DNA from: D2472 sp964444385
GTDB lineage: Bacteria; Pseudomonadota; Gammaproteobacteria; Magnimaribacterales; D2472
Assembly: GCA_964444385.1 (NCBI GenBank)
Contig: CAYUHD010000004.1
Span: 1 to 51,467 of the forward strand
Direction: 5' to 3'
DNA: 51,467 nucleotides
Shown here piece after piece: positions 7,994 to 17,270 of the stretch; the stretch's first letter is position 1; each line of letters starts with the position of its first letter. The notes beneath the pieces were generated by a model. The model was given only the letters and a program-made list of their open reading frames with translations, had not been told where the DNA came from and ran no database searches. The position numbers and the translations under genes are program-made.

Positions 7994-9760
7994 ATGTCTG
8001 AGCAAGAAATTTTAGTAATCACATTAATTACCTTAATGGGGTTACTTATCTGGGGTAAATGGCGCTATGACGGTGTGACACTTCTCTGTTTAGCGGCATT
8101 GGTATTGTTTGGCGTAGTTCCTGCTGAAAATGCTTTTACTGGTTTTGGTCATCCTGCTGTTATTACTGTTGCTCTAGTTCTACTAATTAGCAGAGGATTG
8201 CAAGAAGCTGGAATGGTCAGTTTAGCTGGAAACTTAATTTCTCGACTCACCTTAAGTGAAAATCAATACCTCATCATCATAATGATAGTGGCGGCATTTT
8301 TATCGTCTTTTATGAACAATATTGGAGCTATGGCTTTATTGCTACCAATAACTTTATCGCTGTGTCAAAAGATGCAATGGAATCCTTCTAAATTTTTAAT
8401 GCCTCTAGCTTTTGCAAGTATTCTTGGCGGTATGAATACTGTAATAGGAACGCCTCCAAACATTATCATTGCTCAATATAGACAAGAATATACAGGTATT
8501 GCCTTTAATTTCTTTGACTATTCATTTGTTGGTCTTGCTGTCAGCATCCTAGGCGTTTTATTTATTGCATTTATTGGGTTCAGGTTTGTAAAAGTTCGGG
8601 ATACTGGCGCTGAAACAACTAGGCTAATCGATTTAAAAAATTATCTTTTTGAAGTGACTGTGAAAGAAGACAGCAAAGCTATAGGTATGCGACTATCTGA
8701 AATTAAAAAAATCTCTGGTCCTGAAACTGAAGTGTTAGGTGTGGTTAATGAAACAGGAGGAGTTTCTAGAGTTTCTATGGGAAAGAAAATCCAACCTGGG
8801 CAAATACTAGTCATTAAAACTTCCCCTGATGATATTTCTTCTATTCAGGAAGCTCTAGGTTTTAAGATAGCGGAAGAGCTTAATACCATTCAAGAATCAG
8901 ATTTAGCTGAAATTGAAGTTATGGTAACTGCAGGTTCTAGATTAGTTGGGCGCAAACATAATTTCTTAAAAAGACTTGCTTCAGAAGATCTAGCTTTGCT
9001 CGGTTTATGGAGACAAGGAGCAAGATTTAGAACAAGACTTGCAAGAGAAGCATTTAAAGTTGGTGATGTTTTACTTTTAGGAGTTAGGACTATTGATGAT
9101 GAAGGTGTGAAAGAGCGCATCAAGCATTTAGGATTAATGCCATTAATGCAAAGAGATCTTCAAACTATCCCTAGTCGAAGTCGATTACTTAAAAGCTTAA
9201 TCTTTTTTGGTCTAGCGATAGGCCTGACTGCCTTTAATGTAATAGATATTGTGGTTGCATTTTTATTGTGCGTTATAGCTTTCATTTCAATTAAAGTTTT
9301 AAATGGAAATTTATACAGAAATATTGAATGGCCAGTTGTGGTCATGCTTGCCGCTATGATTCCGGTAGGACAGGCGCTCGAAACATCTGGAATATCCTTA
9401 AACATTGCTAACTTTATATCCTCTTCAACCGCGGGCATGACTTTGCCTTGGTTAATCTTGATGGTTTTAGTTATTACAATGTTTGTTTCAGATATTGTAA
9501 ATAATGCAGCGACTGCTGTTATTATGGCGCCTATTGCAGCCAATCTGGCTCTTCAAGTTGGGCAACCCGTTGAGCCTTTCCTCATGGCTGTAGCAGTAGG
9601 AGCTAGTTGCGCTTTTTTATCTCCTATTGGTCACCAGTGTAATACCTTGGTAATGGCTCCTGGAAACTATAAATTTGGGGATTATTGGCGCCTTGGTCTA
9701 CCGCTTGAATGTGTTATCGTGGCGATCTCAATCCCAATGATTTTATTTGTATGGACTTAA
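7994..9760 (+). CDS. SLC13-family permease with two internal TrkA-C (RCK_C) domains
   Basis: Polytopic secondary transporter of the DASS/SLC13 type, probably Na+-coupled uptake of an anion such as sulfate or a dicarboxylate. The first transmembrane half ends in the SFMNNIGAMALLLPI and GTPPNIIIA motifs, which form the Ser-Asn-Thr substrate and sodium site. Two tandem TrkA-C domains lie in the cytoplasm (about residues 210-380), and the second half repeats the pattern with DIVNNAATAVIMAPI and SPIGHQCNTLVM. This arrangement is common in bacterial proteins annotated as SLC13 permeases, for which sulfate, cysteine or other substrates have been proposed. A TAGGT-type ribosome site is 5 nt or less from the start. 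The substrate is not resolved. Confidence 0.88.
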   Translation: MSEQEILVITLITLMGLLIWGKWRYDGVTLLCLAALVLFGVVPAENAFTGFGHPAVITVALVLLISRGLQEAGMVSLAGNLISRLTLSENQYLIIIMIVAAFLSSFMNNIGAMALLLPITLSLCQKMQWNPSKFLMPLAFASILGGMNTVIGTPPNIIIAQYRQEYTGIAFNFFDYSFVGLAVSILGVLFIAFIGFRFVKVRDTGAETTRLIDLKNYLFEVTVKEDSKAIGMRLSEIKKISGPETEVLGVVNETGGVSRVSMGKKIQPGQILVIKTSPDDISSIQEALGFKIAEELNTIQESDLAEIEVMVTAGSRLVGRKHNFLKRLASEDLALLGLWRQGARFRTRLAREAFKVGDVLLLGVRTIDDEGVKERIKHLGLMPLMQRDLQTIPSRSRLLKSLIFFGLAIGLTAFNVIDIVVAFLLCVIAFISIKVLNGNLYRNIEWPVVVMLAAMIPVGQALETSGISLNIANFISSSTAGMTLPWLILMVLVITMFVSDIVNNAATAVIMAPIAANLALQVGQPVEPFLMAVAVGASCAFLSPIGHQCNTLVMAPGNYKFGDYWRLGLPLECVIVAISIPMILFVWT

Positions 9761-9773
9761 ATTTTTAAGCACA

Positions 9774-10502
9774 TTAAAAAAGCTTAGAAATTAACTTACT
9801 TAACTCATCAGGATCTTCAAAAAATGGGAAGTGCCCTACTTCATTCATTGTATAAGTTTTACTAGGAACTGCATCAGTAAACTTTTCTACAGCCTTCAAA
9901 TTAACCAACTTGTCTTTGCTACCTAAGATTATTGAAATGGGTATTCCTAAGCTTTTTAAATCATTTAAATCTAATTGATAATTATTACATGCTTCTAAAT
10001 CGTCTAGCATAATTAAATCTTCTTCTTCAGAAAAAGCATTTTTTATACCAAGAAGCCTCTTATAAAGACCATATTTAATAATAAAATCTGCAGCATGCCC
10101 ATTCCCTGCCTTAGCTTTAGCTAACAAAACCTCGGCTACTCTAGTTGGATAAATGCTGTTAACCAAAAGCAGTGATTGAGCTGAAAAATCATGATTCACT
10201 GCCATATCTAAAGCAACTAATCCCCCCATGCTATGACCACACAGGGCTAAATTTTTAAGATTAAAGTCTTCCAAAGAATCAACCAGAAACTTACTATAGG
10301 ATTCAATGCTATTGCTCGAAGATCCCTTTGAATCCCCATGTCCAGGCAAATCAATGATCAAGGGCTTATTGAATTCTGAATTAGGCAGTTTTAATGATCT
10401 AACCAATCTATGATCCATGCCTGCGCCAGCAATAAAAAGTATAGACTTTTTCTTCTTATCAATTAATTCAAAATTATGAAAATATGTTTGAGTATTTTTC
10501 AT
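9774..10502 (-). CDS. Alpha/beta-fold hydrolase
   Basis: A 242-residue serine hydrolase. S91 in GHSMGG is the nucleophile elbow, D197 in GSKDKLV and H224 in EVGHFPFFED complete the triad, and the oxyanion-hole region is IAGAGMDH (24-31). DLPGHGDSKG (51-60) is the strand-4 motif of the esterase/lipase/epoxide-hydrolase group. There is no signal peptide, so it is cytoplasmic. The substrate cannot be deduced; it lies convergent to the SLC13 gene and 61 bp from tRNA-Val. Confidence 0.88.
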   Translation of the reverse strand: MKNTQTYFHNFELIDKKKKSILFIAGAGMDHRLVRSLKLPNSEFNKPLIIDLPGHGDSKGSSSNSIESYSKFLVDSLEDFNLKNLALCGHSMGGLVALDMAVNHDFSAQSLLLVNSIYPTRVAEVLLAKAKAGNGHAADFIIKYGLYKRLLGIKNAFSEEEDLIMLDDLEACNNYQLDLNDLKSLGIPISIILGSKDKLVNLKAVEKFTDAVPSKTYTMNEVGHFPFFEDPDELSKLISKLF

Positions 10503-10563
10503 TGGCTAAATGTATTTTAATCTATCTTGATGTTCCCTTACATCAAAAAGACTCTCCAAAAAA

Positions 10564-10642
10564 TGGTAGACCCGAATGGACTTGAACCATCGACCTTCGC
10601 AATGTCAATGCGACGCTCTAACCAAAACTGAGCTACGGGTCT
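10564..10642 (-). tRNA. tRNA-Val (anticodon GAC)
   Basis: The reverse strand reads AGACCCG at the 5' acceptor arm, pairing perfectly with CGGGTCT, followed by discriminator A and an encoded CCA. The anticodon stem TCGCA/TGCGA encloses the loop TTGACAT, giving anticodon GAC (bases 10604-10606). GGTTCAAGTCC-type T-arm and a D-arm GCTC/GAGC are present. The D-loop is 11 nt (AGTTTTGGTTA), two longer than in E. coli tRNA-Val(GAC), still within normal range. It lies between the hydrolase gene and sbcB. Confidence 0.96.
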
Positions 10643-10703
10643 AAATATGAAGATATTATACAATCAGTAAGTGCTTCTACGTCTATTTTAATAGTCCTAT
10701 AAA

Positions 10704-12107
10704 TTAACTAATAGTATTTGCTCGTTGAACTAAAAAAGTTTGGGTTTCTTCTAAAATAGTTTGAGTTTCTGAAGAATTATCTTTCTCTAAAAGTTTTTCT
10801 AGATCAGTCATGACCTTGCTCATTGAACCCCATGGTCCCTCTTCATTAAGACGTTGAGTGATTAGGGATTGATAGCGATTCATCATATCTTCTGGCGCAT
10901 CTTGGGGATAAAACTGACAGATTAGTCTTTCTGCAAATAGCCTGTGTCGCTCATCGCTAATATTGCGACAGATTTTAATTCTTTCTTCAGCAGAATCAAT
11001 GCGATGAAAATCAGCCATTAGATCTTTATCTTCCTTTGAAGGAAAACCACCTGCATAAATCTTCTGCTCTATATGATCATATTCATTGTTCCAATTATTA
11101 ATCTTATCTGCCATGGCTTGACTAACAAGTGACTGAAAATCAATATTTTCTCTCACCTGCTTAGCTCTCCCTTCTAAAATTGCAAAATCCATATCAAAGG
11201 CGTCTTTATTGCCGATCATTTCACTTGGGCAAATAGGTATTGTTTTATTAATTCCGTACTTTTTAAAAGGGCCTGATTTACCAGGTTTTTGAACCATTGA
11301 ATAAATTTCTTGGGTATCAAGATCAAAGATTTCTTCAGGGTCAAAACTTAAATCAAAGAACATTAAATCATTGGGGGCTTTACTACCACATGGCACAACT
11401 GGGTACCTAAATACCTCGCGTTTAAATACCTCTCCGAGCCCTAAAAATCCAGGTTTTTGAACAGCCTCTTGAACTCCTACTTTAGAAGAAATACTTAGGA
11501 AAAAATCTACCAGCTCAGGTTTTTTTTCATTCATTTGCTCTAAAAGAGATATCATCAGTTTGCAATCGGCAATTGCATCATGAGCATCACCTATCTCGAT
11601 TCCATTGGCCTGAGCCAAGTCTGTTTGCTTCAAGCTGATTGCTGGACCTCCTTCATAAAGAGGAATGTTTAATAGATCAGGAGAGAAAGCTGCAATGTTA
11701 TTCATCATCAGAAGTAGATCAAGGCGACTATTTCCATTGGTATTTGTTAGATAAGACTCAAAAAGGTTCCAGTAAAACTGCCTTCTAATGAGCTCCTCAT
11801 CATAGGCCATACCATTAAACGTTATAAAGACAGCTGGCTCATCTATGGTCCATTGTCGCCATTGACGGTTTAAATCTCTCATCATTTCATAATGCGAAAC
11901 ATTAGAGTGAAAAAGATGGGTTTTCTTATTAGTGACCATCGCCATAGGATGAGGTATAGCCCATGGCAAAGGAGCGCATCCTAAGTTCTGCTCATCTTGA
12001 ATTTCTAAATTACGATTTGCTTGAATAGATCCACACTGAAGTATCTGGGCAAAATCCTTGATTAGTCCAGTTGTTTCGGTATCGTAAAAAATTAGGTTAT
12101 TGCTCAA
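10704..12107 (-). CDS. sbcB: Exodeoxyribonuclease I
   Basis: 3'-to-5' single-strand DNA exonuclease involved in mismatch repair and recombination. The 467-residue length matches E. coli ExoI. The DnaQ/DEDD exonuclease domain opens with FYDTETTG (D9, E11), then FNGMAYDEELIRRQFYWNL and H-D-A-I-A-D in GDAHDAIADCKL. The SH3-like and C-terminal ExoI domains follow, with characteristic VVPCGSKAPNDLMFFDLSFDPEE and CPSEMIG. It ends 8 bp from the upstream acyl-CoA dehydrogenase gene stop side, so the two may share a transcript although their functions are unrelated. Confidence 0.95.
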   Translation of the reverse strand: MSNNLIFYDTETTGLIKDFAQILQCGSIQANRNLEIQDEQNLGCAPLPWAIPHPMAMVTNKKTHLFHSNVSHYEMMRDLNRQWRQWTIDEPAVFITFNGMAYDEELIRRQFYWNLFESYLTNTNGNSRLDLLLMMNNIAAFSPDLLNIPLYEGGPAISLKQTDLAQANGIEIGDAHDAIADCKLMISLLEQMNEKKPELVDFFLSISSKVGVQEAVQKPGFLGLGEVFKREVFRYPVVPCGSKAPNDLMFFDLSFDPEEIFDLDTQEIYSMVQKPGKSGPFKKYGINKTIPICPSEMIGNKDAFDMDFAILEGRAKQVRENIDFQSLVSQAMADKINNWNNEYDHIEQKIYAGGFPSKEDKDLMADFHRIDSAEERIKICRNISDERHRLFAERLICQFYPQDAPEDMMNRYQSLITQRLNEEGPWGSMSKVMTDLEKLLEKDNSSETQTILEETQTFLVQRANTIS

Positions 12108-12115
12108 CTAGTATT

Positions 12116-13372
12116 CTATGATCTGCTGATATTAGAAGACTCTACCTTTGACTTATCATATTCAGCATACTTACCAAGTTCATACCTGGCAACTGATCTT
12201 CTATGCACTTCATCAGGTCCATCGGCAAGTCTTAAAGTTCTCATCCCAGCATACATTCTTGCTAACGGAAAAACTTGAGAGACACCTGCTCCACCATGAA
12301 TTTGAATAGCACGATCGATTACATCGCAGACAATATTTGGGACAATAACTTTAATTTGAGCTATCTCACTTGCAGCAACTTTATTCCCGACTGTATCCAT
12401 CATGTGAGCTGCTTGCAGTGTTAAGAGTCTTGCCATGTTTAATTCAATCCTTGAATTAGCAATGATATCCATATTACCGCCAAGTTGAGATAATGGTTTA
12501 CCAAAAGCAACTCTGCTTTGCGATCTCTCACACATCATCTGCAAAGCTCTTTCCCCCAAGCCAACCGCTCTCATGCAATGGTGAATTCTTCCAGGACCAA
12601 GACGACCTTGAGCAATTTCAAAACCTCTTCCTTCACCAAGAATCATATTGCTCTTAGGTACTCTAACATTTGTAAATTTAAGATGAGCATGTCCATGAGG
12701 GGCATCATCCCAACCAAAAACCTGCATCATTTTTCTTACTTCTATGCCCTCAGAATCCATTGGCACAAGAATTTGGGAATGTCTTTTATGTCTTGGAGAT
12801 TCAGGATCTTGATCGGTCACACACATAAAGACAATGATCTTGCAACGCGGATCACCAGCACCAGATGTCCACCACTTCTCTCCATTGATGACATATTCAT
12901 CTCCATCAAGGACTGCAGTGGCAGCCATATTGGTTGCATCAGAAGAAGCAACCCCTGGCTCTGTCATACCAAAAGCAGATCTAATTTCTCCAGCTAAAAG
13001 AGGTTTTAGCCATGTTTCTTTTTGCTCCTCTGAGCCATACCTCTCTAACACTTCCATGTTGCCAGTATCTGGAGCTGAGCAATTAAAAACCTCAGATGCA
13101 ATTCCAGTGGTTCCCATTTTTTCTGCAAGATGTGAATATTCAAAATTACTTAAGCCTGTTCCAAATTCACCTTCGTAACCAGGCAAGAAAAAATTCCATA
13201 GGCCTTCAGCTTTAGCTTTCGCTTTCATCTCCTCCATAATTGGCGGCACACACCAACGACCACCCTCTTCAACTTGCTCAGCATATTTTGCTTCATTGGG
13301 TTTAATCTCAGTTTCTATAAAAGCTGAAACTCTATCAAGAAATGCTTGAACCTCTGGTCTTAAATCTCTCAT
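12116..13372 (-). CDS. Acyl-CoA dehydrogenase family protein (ACAD10/11-like)
   Basis: FAD enzyme expected to desaturate an acyl-CoA thioester. The 418-residue protein shows the full three-domain fold: helical N-domain, beta domain with AFGMTEPGVASSDATN and INGEKWWTSGAGDPRCK, and C-domain with QGRLGPGRIHHCMRA and QIHGGAGVSQ. Near the end, ADGPDEVHRRSVAR occupies the place of the catalytic loop YEGT of medium-chain enzymes, with Asp where Glu would be, as in the ACAD10/11 branch whose substrates are often unusual or hydroxylated acyl-CoAs. The gene is divergent from a LysR regulator across 137 bp, the classic arrangement for a regulated target. Confidence 0.88.
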   Translation of the reverse strand: MRDLRPEVQAFLDRVSAFIETEIKPNEAKYAEQVEEGGRWCVPPIMEEMKAKAKAEGLWNFFLPGYEGEFGTGLSNFEYSHLAEKMGTTGIASEVFNCSAPDTGNMEVLERYGSEEQKETWLKPLLAGEIRSAFGMTEPGVASSDATNMAATAVLDGDEYVINGEKWWTSGAGDPRCKIIVFMCVTDQDPESPRHKRHSQILVPMDSEGIEVRKMMQVFGWDDAPHGHAHLKFTNVRVPKSNMILGEGRGFEIAQGRLGPGRIHHCMRAVGLGERALQMMCERSQSRVAFGKPLSQLGGNMDIIANSRIELNMARLLTLQAAHMMDTVGNKVAASEIAQIKVIVPNIVCDVIDRAIQIHGGAGVSQVFPLARMYAGMRTLRLADGPDEVHRRSVARYELGKYAEYDKSKVESSNISRS

Positions 13373-13509
13373 TATTTGCCTCTTATTAATGGATGTTATT
13401 TATAATATAAGTATTGTGAATGTTATGAAATAACTTTATTATTATTAATCAATTTATTCATAACCATAATAACTGCAAGCAACATGCAAAGCTATAGAAT
13501 GAGACAAAA
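13373..13509. promoter_or_regulatory. Divergent promoter region with candidate LysR operator
   Basis: This 137-bp AT-rich gap lies between the acyl-CoA dehydrogenase (minus) and lysR-type (plus) genes. GTTAT-GAA-ATAAC at 13422-13434 is a perfect 5-bp-arm inverted repeat that fits the T-N11-A shape of LysR sites. A second partly symmetric stretch, TTATTCATAA, is at about 13454-13463. A regulator bound here could control both genes. Confidence 0.4.
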
Positions 13510-14421
13510 ATGAAAATAAGCTCCTTTGACTTAAATCTATTCGTTATTATGAACTCCATATATACCGAAGGCAGCCTTACAAAAGCTGCCGAAGTAGTTG
13601 GTATTACTCAGCCTGCTGTATCCAATGCACTATCTCGATTAAGAGAAAAATTTGATGACGAACTTTTTGTGAGAACTGGTGGCGGTATGGTACCTACTCA
13701 AAAGACAGAAAACATCATTAAGGATATTCAGAATGCTCTGCAGTTAATGCAAAAGAGCGTTAACGAACCAGATGAATTTGACCCAGCTACCAGTCAGAAA
13801 ACTTTTAGAATATCTCTTGGTGATATTAATGAAGGTCGAATTCTGGCGATCTTAATTGGCAAAATTGAAAAACAAGCGCCGAACATAAAGCTTGAGTGCT
13901 ACTATTCTGCAAGAGATAAAGTCCCTCATGCTTTAGCAACGAATGAATTAAACTTCGCTGTAGATCCTTTTATACCCAACTCCAAAGATACAAATGCGAT
14001 GAAAGTCTTCTCTGATCAATTTGTTATAGCTCATCGTGCTAATCATCCAGTCAGTAAAGTTACTGCTTTAACTTTAGAGGAAGTCCTCAAATTGAAATAT
14101 ATAAATATTTCTAATAGAAAAAGAGGTGCCTCTGTTGTAGAAATGGAAATGCAAAAAATGCAATTGCAACCAGAAATGTCTCTTAGAGCTCAACATTACT
14201 TAGTAACACCTGAAATCGTGAGATCAACAGATCTTTGTTTGCTTTGCGCTGAGACCTTCGCAAAAAAACATGGGCTTAGTTACATTGAACTTCCTTTCGA
14301 TGTCCCTCCCCTTGAACAATATCTAATTTGGCATAGCAGTGATGATAACGATGGATCCCATATCTGGATGAGAGATCTAATTGCAGAGTCTTTTAAAGAA
14401 GTCAGTTCAATCAAGTTTTAA
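13510..14421 (+). CDS. LysR-family transcriptional regulator
   Basis: A 303-residue regulator. The winged helix-turn-helix occupies residues 1-65: FDLNLFVIMNSIYTEGSLTKAAE, then ITQPAVSNALSRLREKFDDELFVRTGGGMVPT, a textbook LysR DNA-binding domain closest in style to the NodD/LinR/PcpR branch. The periplasmic-binding-protein-like effector domain covers the remaining 230 residues. The effector is unknown; by context (divergent acyl-CoA dehydrogenase) an acyl-CoA or aromatic/hydrocarbon intermediate is plausible. The 3' end overlaps the convergent methyltransferase by 11 bp. Confidence 0.92.
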   Translation: MKISSFDLNLFVIMNSIYTEGSLTKAAEVVGITQPAVSNALSRLREKFDDELFVRTGGGMVPTQKTENIIKDIQNALQLMQKSVNEPDEFDPATSQKTFRISLGDINEGRILAILIGKIEKQAPNIKLECYYSARDKVPHALATNELNFAVDPFIPNSKDTNAMKVFSDQFVIAHRANHPVSKVTALTLEEVLKLKYINISNRKRGASVVEMEMQKMQLQPEMSLRAQHYLVTPEIVRSTDLCLLCAETFAKKHGLSYIELPFDVPPLEQYLIWHSSDDNDGSHIWMRDLIAESFKEVSSIKF

Positions 14422-15028
14422 GGGCTTCCCCATAATACTGAAAAGCAGCTATCTTTGGTCCCTTAATATATTTCTTTTTTAAATCTTTAAATTTAAATCC
14501 ACCTGACAGGATCTGTTCTTCAATATCTCTATCAAGGTTGCAACCACCTGCGATTTTTCTCCAACCAGGTGTTATTCGATGTTGCCATTTTTGAATATTA
14601 GGCTCAGGAGCTAAGCCATGCTCCATAAAAAATAATGAGCCATCTGGTTTCAAAAGCCTACGAGCTTCTGATAAGGCTTTAAGAGGGTCTGGAATAGTGC
14701 AAAGACTGTAACCTATTACCACACTGTCGAAAGTTAAAGATTCTAGGTCAATAACTTCTGCGCTAGCCTCAATAAAGGAAATTTTAGAATTAAATTTTGC
14801 TGCTCTAGATTTTGCCATAGCAACTGAGCTCACTGCTGGATCTACACCAACAACTTCTGTTACTTTATCAAAGTTGTAATAATCAAAATTTAAACCTGAC
14901 CCAATTCCAATCTCTAGGACTTTTCCAAAAGCCATTGGTACAACTTGCGATCTTTTATTCTGAAATCCTTCCATCCCACAACAGAAATCTAACAGCTTTG
15001 GCAAAAAATATTTTTCATAAATACTCAT
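14411..15028 (-). CDS. Class I SAM-dependent methyltransferase
   Basis: A 205-residue cytoplasmic enzyme with the SAM-binding motif I VLEIGIGSGLNFD (G41, G43, G45), the acidic end of strand 2 (VVGVDPA), motif IV SVVIGYSLCTIPDP and the post-motif FFMEHGLAPE. The family (Methyltransf_11) includes ubiquinone, lipid and thiol methyltransferases; the HGLAPEPNIQKWQHRITPGWRKIAGGC ending resembles METTL7-like proteins that methylate thiols, but this is only a resemblance. The SDR gene upstream ends 2 bp before its start, so they are co-transcribed. Confidence 0.85.
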   Translation of the reverse strand: MSIYEKYFLPKLLDFCCGMEGFQNKRSQVVPMAFGKVLEIGIGSGLNFDYYNFDKVTEVVGVDPAVSSVAMAKSRAAKFNSKISFIEASAEVIDLESLTFDSVVIGYSLCTIPDPLKALSEARRLLKPDGSLFFMEHGLAPEPNIQKWQHRITPGWRKIAGGCNLDRDIEEQILSGGFKFKDLKKKYIKGPKIAAFQYYGEALKT

Positions 15029-15030
15029 AA

Positions 15031-15828
15031 TTAACTTAAATCATGTCCTGCTGTTCCAACCAAACCTCCATCTGAGGGAATGATGGCTCCAACAGTATAT
15101 GCTCCGGCTCGAGAACATAAGAATATTACAAGTCCTGCTATATCCTCGGGTGAACCAATTCTTTTTCTAGGATTTCTTGATTCTATAAATGAGTAATCAT
15201 GATTAACAGCAGCACCTAGCATCATGGACTTGTAAGGACCAGGCGCAATGGCATTAACTAAAATATTTTCTCCAACAAGTCTTTTGGCTAAAATTCGTGT
15301 TAAATGGTGAACTGCTGCTTTAGAAGTCCCGTATGCATAAGCTTCAATGATAGGAACATTCAATCCATCTACAGACCCTATATTTACTACTCTTGATGGG
15401 ATTTCTAATGAGGAATTCGCAGAAAGCATTGGGGTAAGTTTTTGAGTTAAATAAAAAATACTTTTTACATTTAAATCCATTACCTTATCCCACCCTTTTT
15501 CAGAATATTCTGTATAGGGCTCTCCCCATGATGCGCCTGCGTTATTTATCAAAAAATCAATATGATTTTCTTTTGATCCGATGAAATTAACAAATGCGTC
15601 CATTCCATCCATGGTACTAAGATCACAAGGAACTGGAATACACTCACCATCATACATTTCAGATAATTCCTTAGCCTTTTCAATTAAAGCAGCTTCTTTT
15701 CGTGCAGTTATATATACCTTAACTCCATTTGCTAAGAAGCCAGTGGCTATCATTTCACCAATTCCTCTTGAGCCTCCTGTAACAATTGCTACCTTTCCTG
15801 ACACATTAAACAGTTCCGTGATTTTCAT
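15031..15828 (-). CDS. Short-chain dehydrogenase/reductase (SDR)
   Basis: Classical NAD(P)-dependent SDR of 265 residues. The cofactor motif TGGSRGIG is at 17-24, the NNAG motif at 95-98, S152 in NIGSVDG, and the catalytic Y166-x3-K170 in AYGTSK. The late PGPYKSMM and SPEDIAGLVIFLCSRAGAYTVGAIIPSDGG segments are typical of fatty-acid and sterol-type SDRs. R21 after TGGS suggests NADP(H) preference. It is probably one transcription unit with the methyltransferase. The substrate is unknown. Confidence 0.9.
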   Translation of the reverse strand: MKITELFNVSGKVAIVTGGSRGIGEMIATGFLANGVKVYITARKEAALIEKAKELSEMYDGECIPVPCDLSTMDGMDAFVNFIGSKENHIDFLINNAGASWGEPYTEYSEKGWDKVMDLNVKSIFYLTQKLTPMLSANSSLEIPSRVVNIGSVDGLNVPIIEAYAYGTSKAAVHHLTRILAKRLVGENILVNAIAPGPYKSMMLGAAVNHDYSFIESRNPRKRIGSPEDIAGLVIFLCSRAGAYTVGAIIPSDGGLVGTAGHDLS

Positions 15829-15909
15829 AATTACCCTTACATTTTTGTAAATGCTTATGTTCTCTTGAAATCATTATGAATTCAATAGCATTACATTTAG
15901 AATACTGTC

Positions 15910-16851
15910 ATGGCACTTATTTTTAATTTAACACTCTTACTTTTAGGAATTACAATTCTTGTCTGGGGTGCTAATAAATTTGTCGATCACGCATCAGTAA
16001 TTGCAAAACATTTAGGTGTTGGTGATTTGGTAATAGGGCTGACCCTAATAGCAGCTGGAACTTCTGCGCCGGAAGTATTTGTAGCTATTTCTGCGGTACT
16101 AAATGCAAATGAGGATATAGCTCTTGGTGCAGCTATAGGATCAAATATCTCAAATATAGCACTAATTTTTGGGGTGTCATGCTTATACTTTAATACTACT
16201 TCCAAAACTCATTTATGGAACTTAGTGCCTTTTGGTTTATCAGTCTTATTACTTGGATTAACCCTTGCAGATGGAACAGTTTCTTTTAATGAGAGCATGG
16301 GTTTTGTGGTTTTATTTATGTTGTTTATGTACATTCTCATGAAAACTGAAGGAATACCTGATGAAGAGGATTCTGAATCATCTGAATTTACAAAAAGTCT
16401 CTTTTTATCCATGGTGGGTCTTGTTGGTTTGATTGTAGGGGCCAATATGTCAGTCATGTATGCTGAGATGACTGCTTTATTATTGGGTATTCCAAAGCTA
16501 ATCATTGGCCTAACCATAATTGCTCTCGGCACCAGTCTGCCTGAATTAGCTGCTACAGTTGCAGCCCTCAAAAAGGGTAAACATCAAATGGTGGTAGGCA
16601 ATATTATTGGTTCTAATGTTTTAAATTTAGTCTTTGTCATCCCAATCATTGGATTTTTTGGATCAGTTCAACTAAGTCCAATTGTCATGCAAAGGGATTT
16701 TAATATCCTTGCACTTTTAAGTGTGGCTTTTATATTATTAACGTTTTCATTGACGAAATTCAAATTTATAAGAGGTCTTTTTGTAACAGCAGGAATAATC
16801 CTAATCAGTAGCTACATCCTCTACATTGGCATTCTTTCTGGGATTGTATAG
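15910..16851 (+). CDS. Calcium/sodium antiporter (YrbG-like, CaCA superfamily)
   Basis: Inner-membrane exchanger with about ten helices in 313 residues. The two inverted alpha-repeats are clear: GLTLIAAGTSAPEVFVAISA with GAAIGSNISNIALI, and GLTIIALGTSLPELAATVAA with VGNIIGSNVLNLVFVIP. The paired Glu in (A/L)GTS-PE coordinates Ca2+. An acidic loop (DEEDSESSE) separates the halves. It likely exports Ca2+ against Na+ entry. Its last 51 bp overlap the convergent DUF4345-like gene. Confidence 0.92.
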   Translation: MALIFNLTLLLLGITILVWGANKFVDHASVIAKHLGVGDLVIGLTLIAAGTSAPEVFVAISAVLNANEDIALGAAIGSNISNIALIFGVSCLYFNTTSKTHLWNLVPFGLSVLLLGLTLADGTVSFNESMGFVVLFMLFMYILMKTEGIPDEEDSESSEFTKSLFLSMVGLVGLIVGANMSVMYAEMTALLLGIPKLIIGLTIIALGTSLPELAATVAALKKGKHQMVVGNIIGSNVLNLVFVIPIIGFFGSVQLSPIVMQRDFNILALLSVAFILLTFSLTKFKFIRGLFVTAGIILISSYILYIGILSGIV

Positions 16852-17262
16852 ATATTTCATATATAAGAAAAAAGATAGTGACAACACAAAAGTTGTTACC
16901 TCAAAAATAAAAAAAGTGTTGTAAAAAGTAGGGGTTGATGGAATTAATGCAAATAAATATCTGCCAAGGGCAATACTAAAAGTTAAAAAAGCTAACAATG
17001 AGAATGCATAGGTAGCAATACCTCTGCTAAACAAACCAAGTAGACACAATAACCCAATAATCATATTTATCCCGCCATATAAACCAGCAACTTCAGAATA
17101 ACCAATAACATCAGAAACCCTTAAGCCTACTGCATCCATAAATGATGGGATCTGATAGCTAATATCAAGAGCATCCTTAACAGGATCAATGATTGCCCAA
17201 GCTCCTATACCTAAATATAAAACTGCATAAACCAAAAGAAATATCCTTATTATCCAGATCAT
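16801..17262 (-). CDS. DUF4345-like small membrane protein
   Basis: A 153-residue protein with four predicted membrane helices. The central YSEVAGLYGGINMIIGLLCLLGL segment and the following SIALGRYLFAL match the R/Y-G-G-x-N-x-x-x-G-L and GR motifs of DUF4345, a family of unknown function in proteobacteria. It overlaps the tail of the Na+/Ca2+ antiporter gene by 51 bp and follows another small membrane gene by 8 bp, probably in one operon. The C-terminal tail is charged and cytoplasmic. Confidence 0.65.
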   Translation of the reverse strand: MIWIIRIFLLVYAVLYLGIGAWAIIDPVKDALDISYQIPSFMDAVGLRVSDVIGYSEVAGLYGGINMIIGLLCLLGLFSRGIATYAFSLLAFLTFSIALGRYLFALIPSTPTFYNTFFIFEVTTFVLSLSFFLYMKYLYNPRKNANVEDVATD

Positions 17263-17270
17263 AATGTTCC

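Noticed and set aside
9160..9543. Minus-strand open frame within the SLC13 permease
   Set aside because: Lies antisense to conserved membrane motifs; composition is a mirror of the permease helices.
12518..13178. Plus-strand open frames opposite the acyl-CoA dehydrogenase
   Set aside because: Antisense to a well-conserved gene; the products have no recognisable domain and look like frame shadows.
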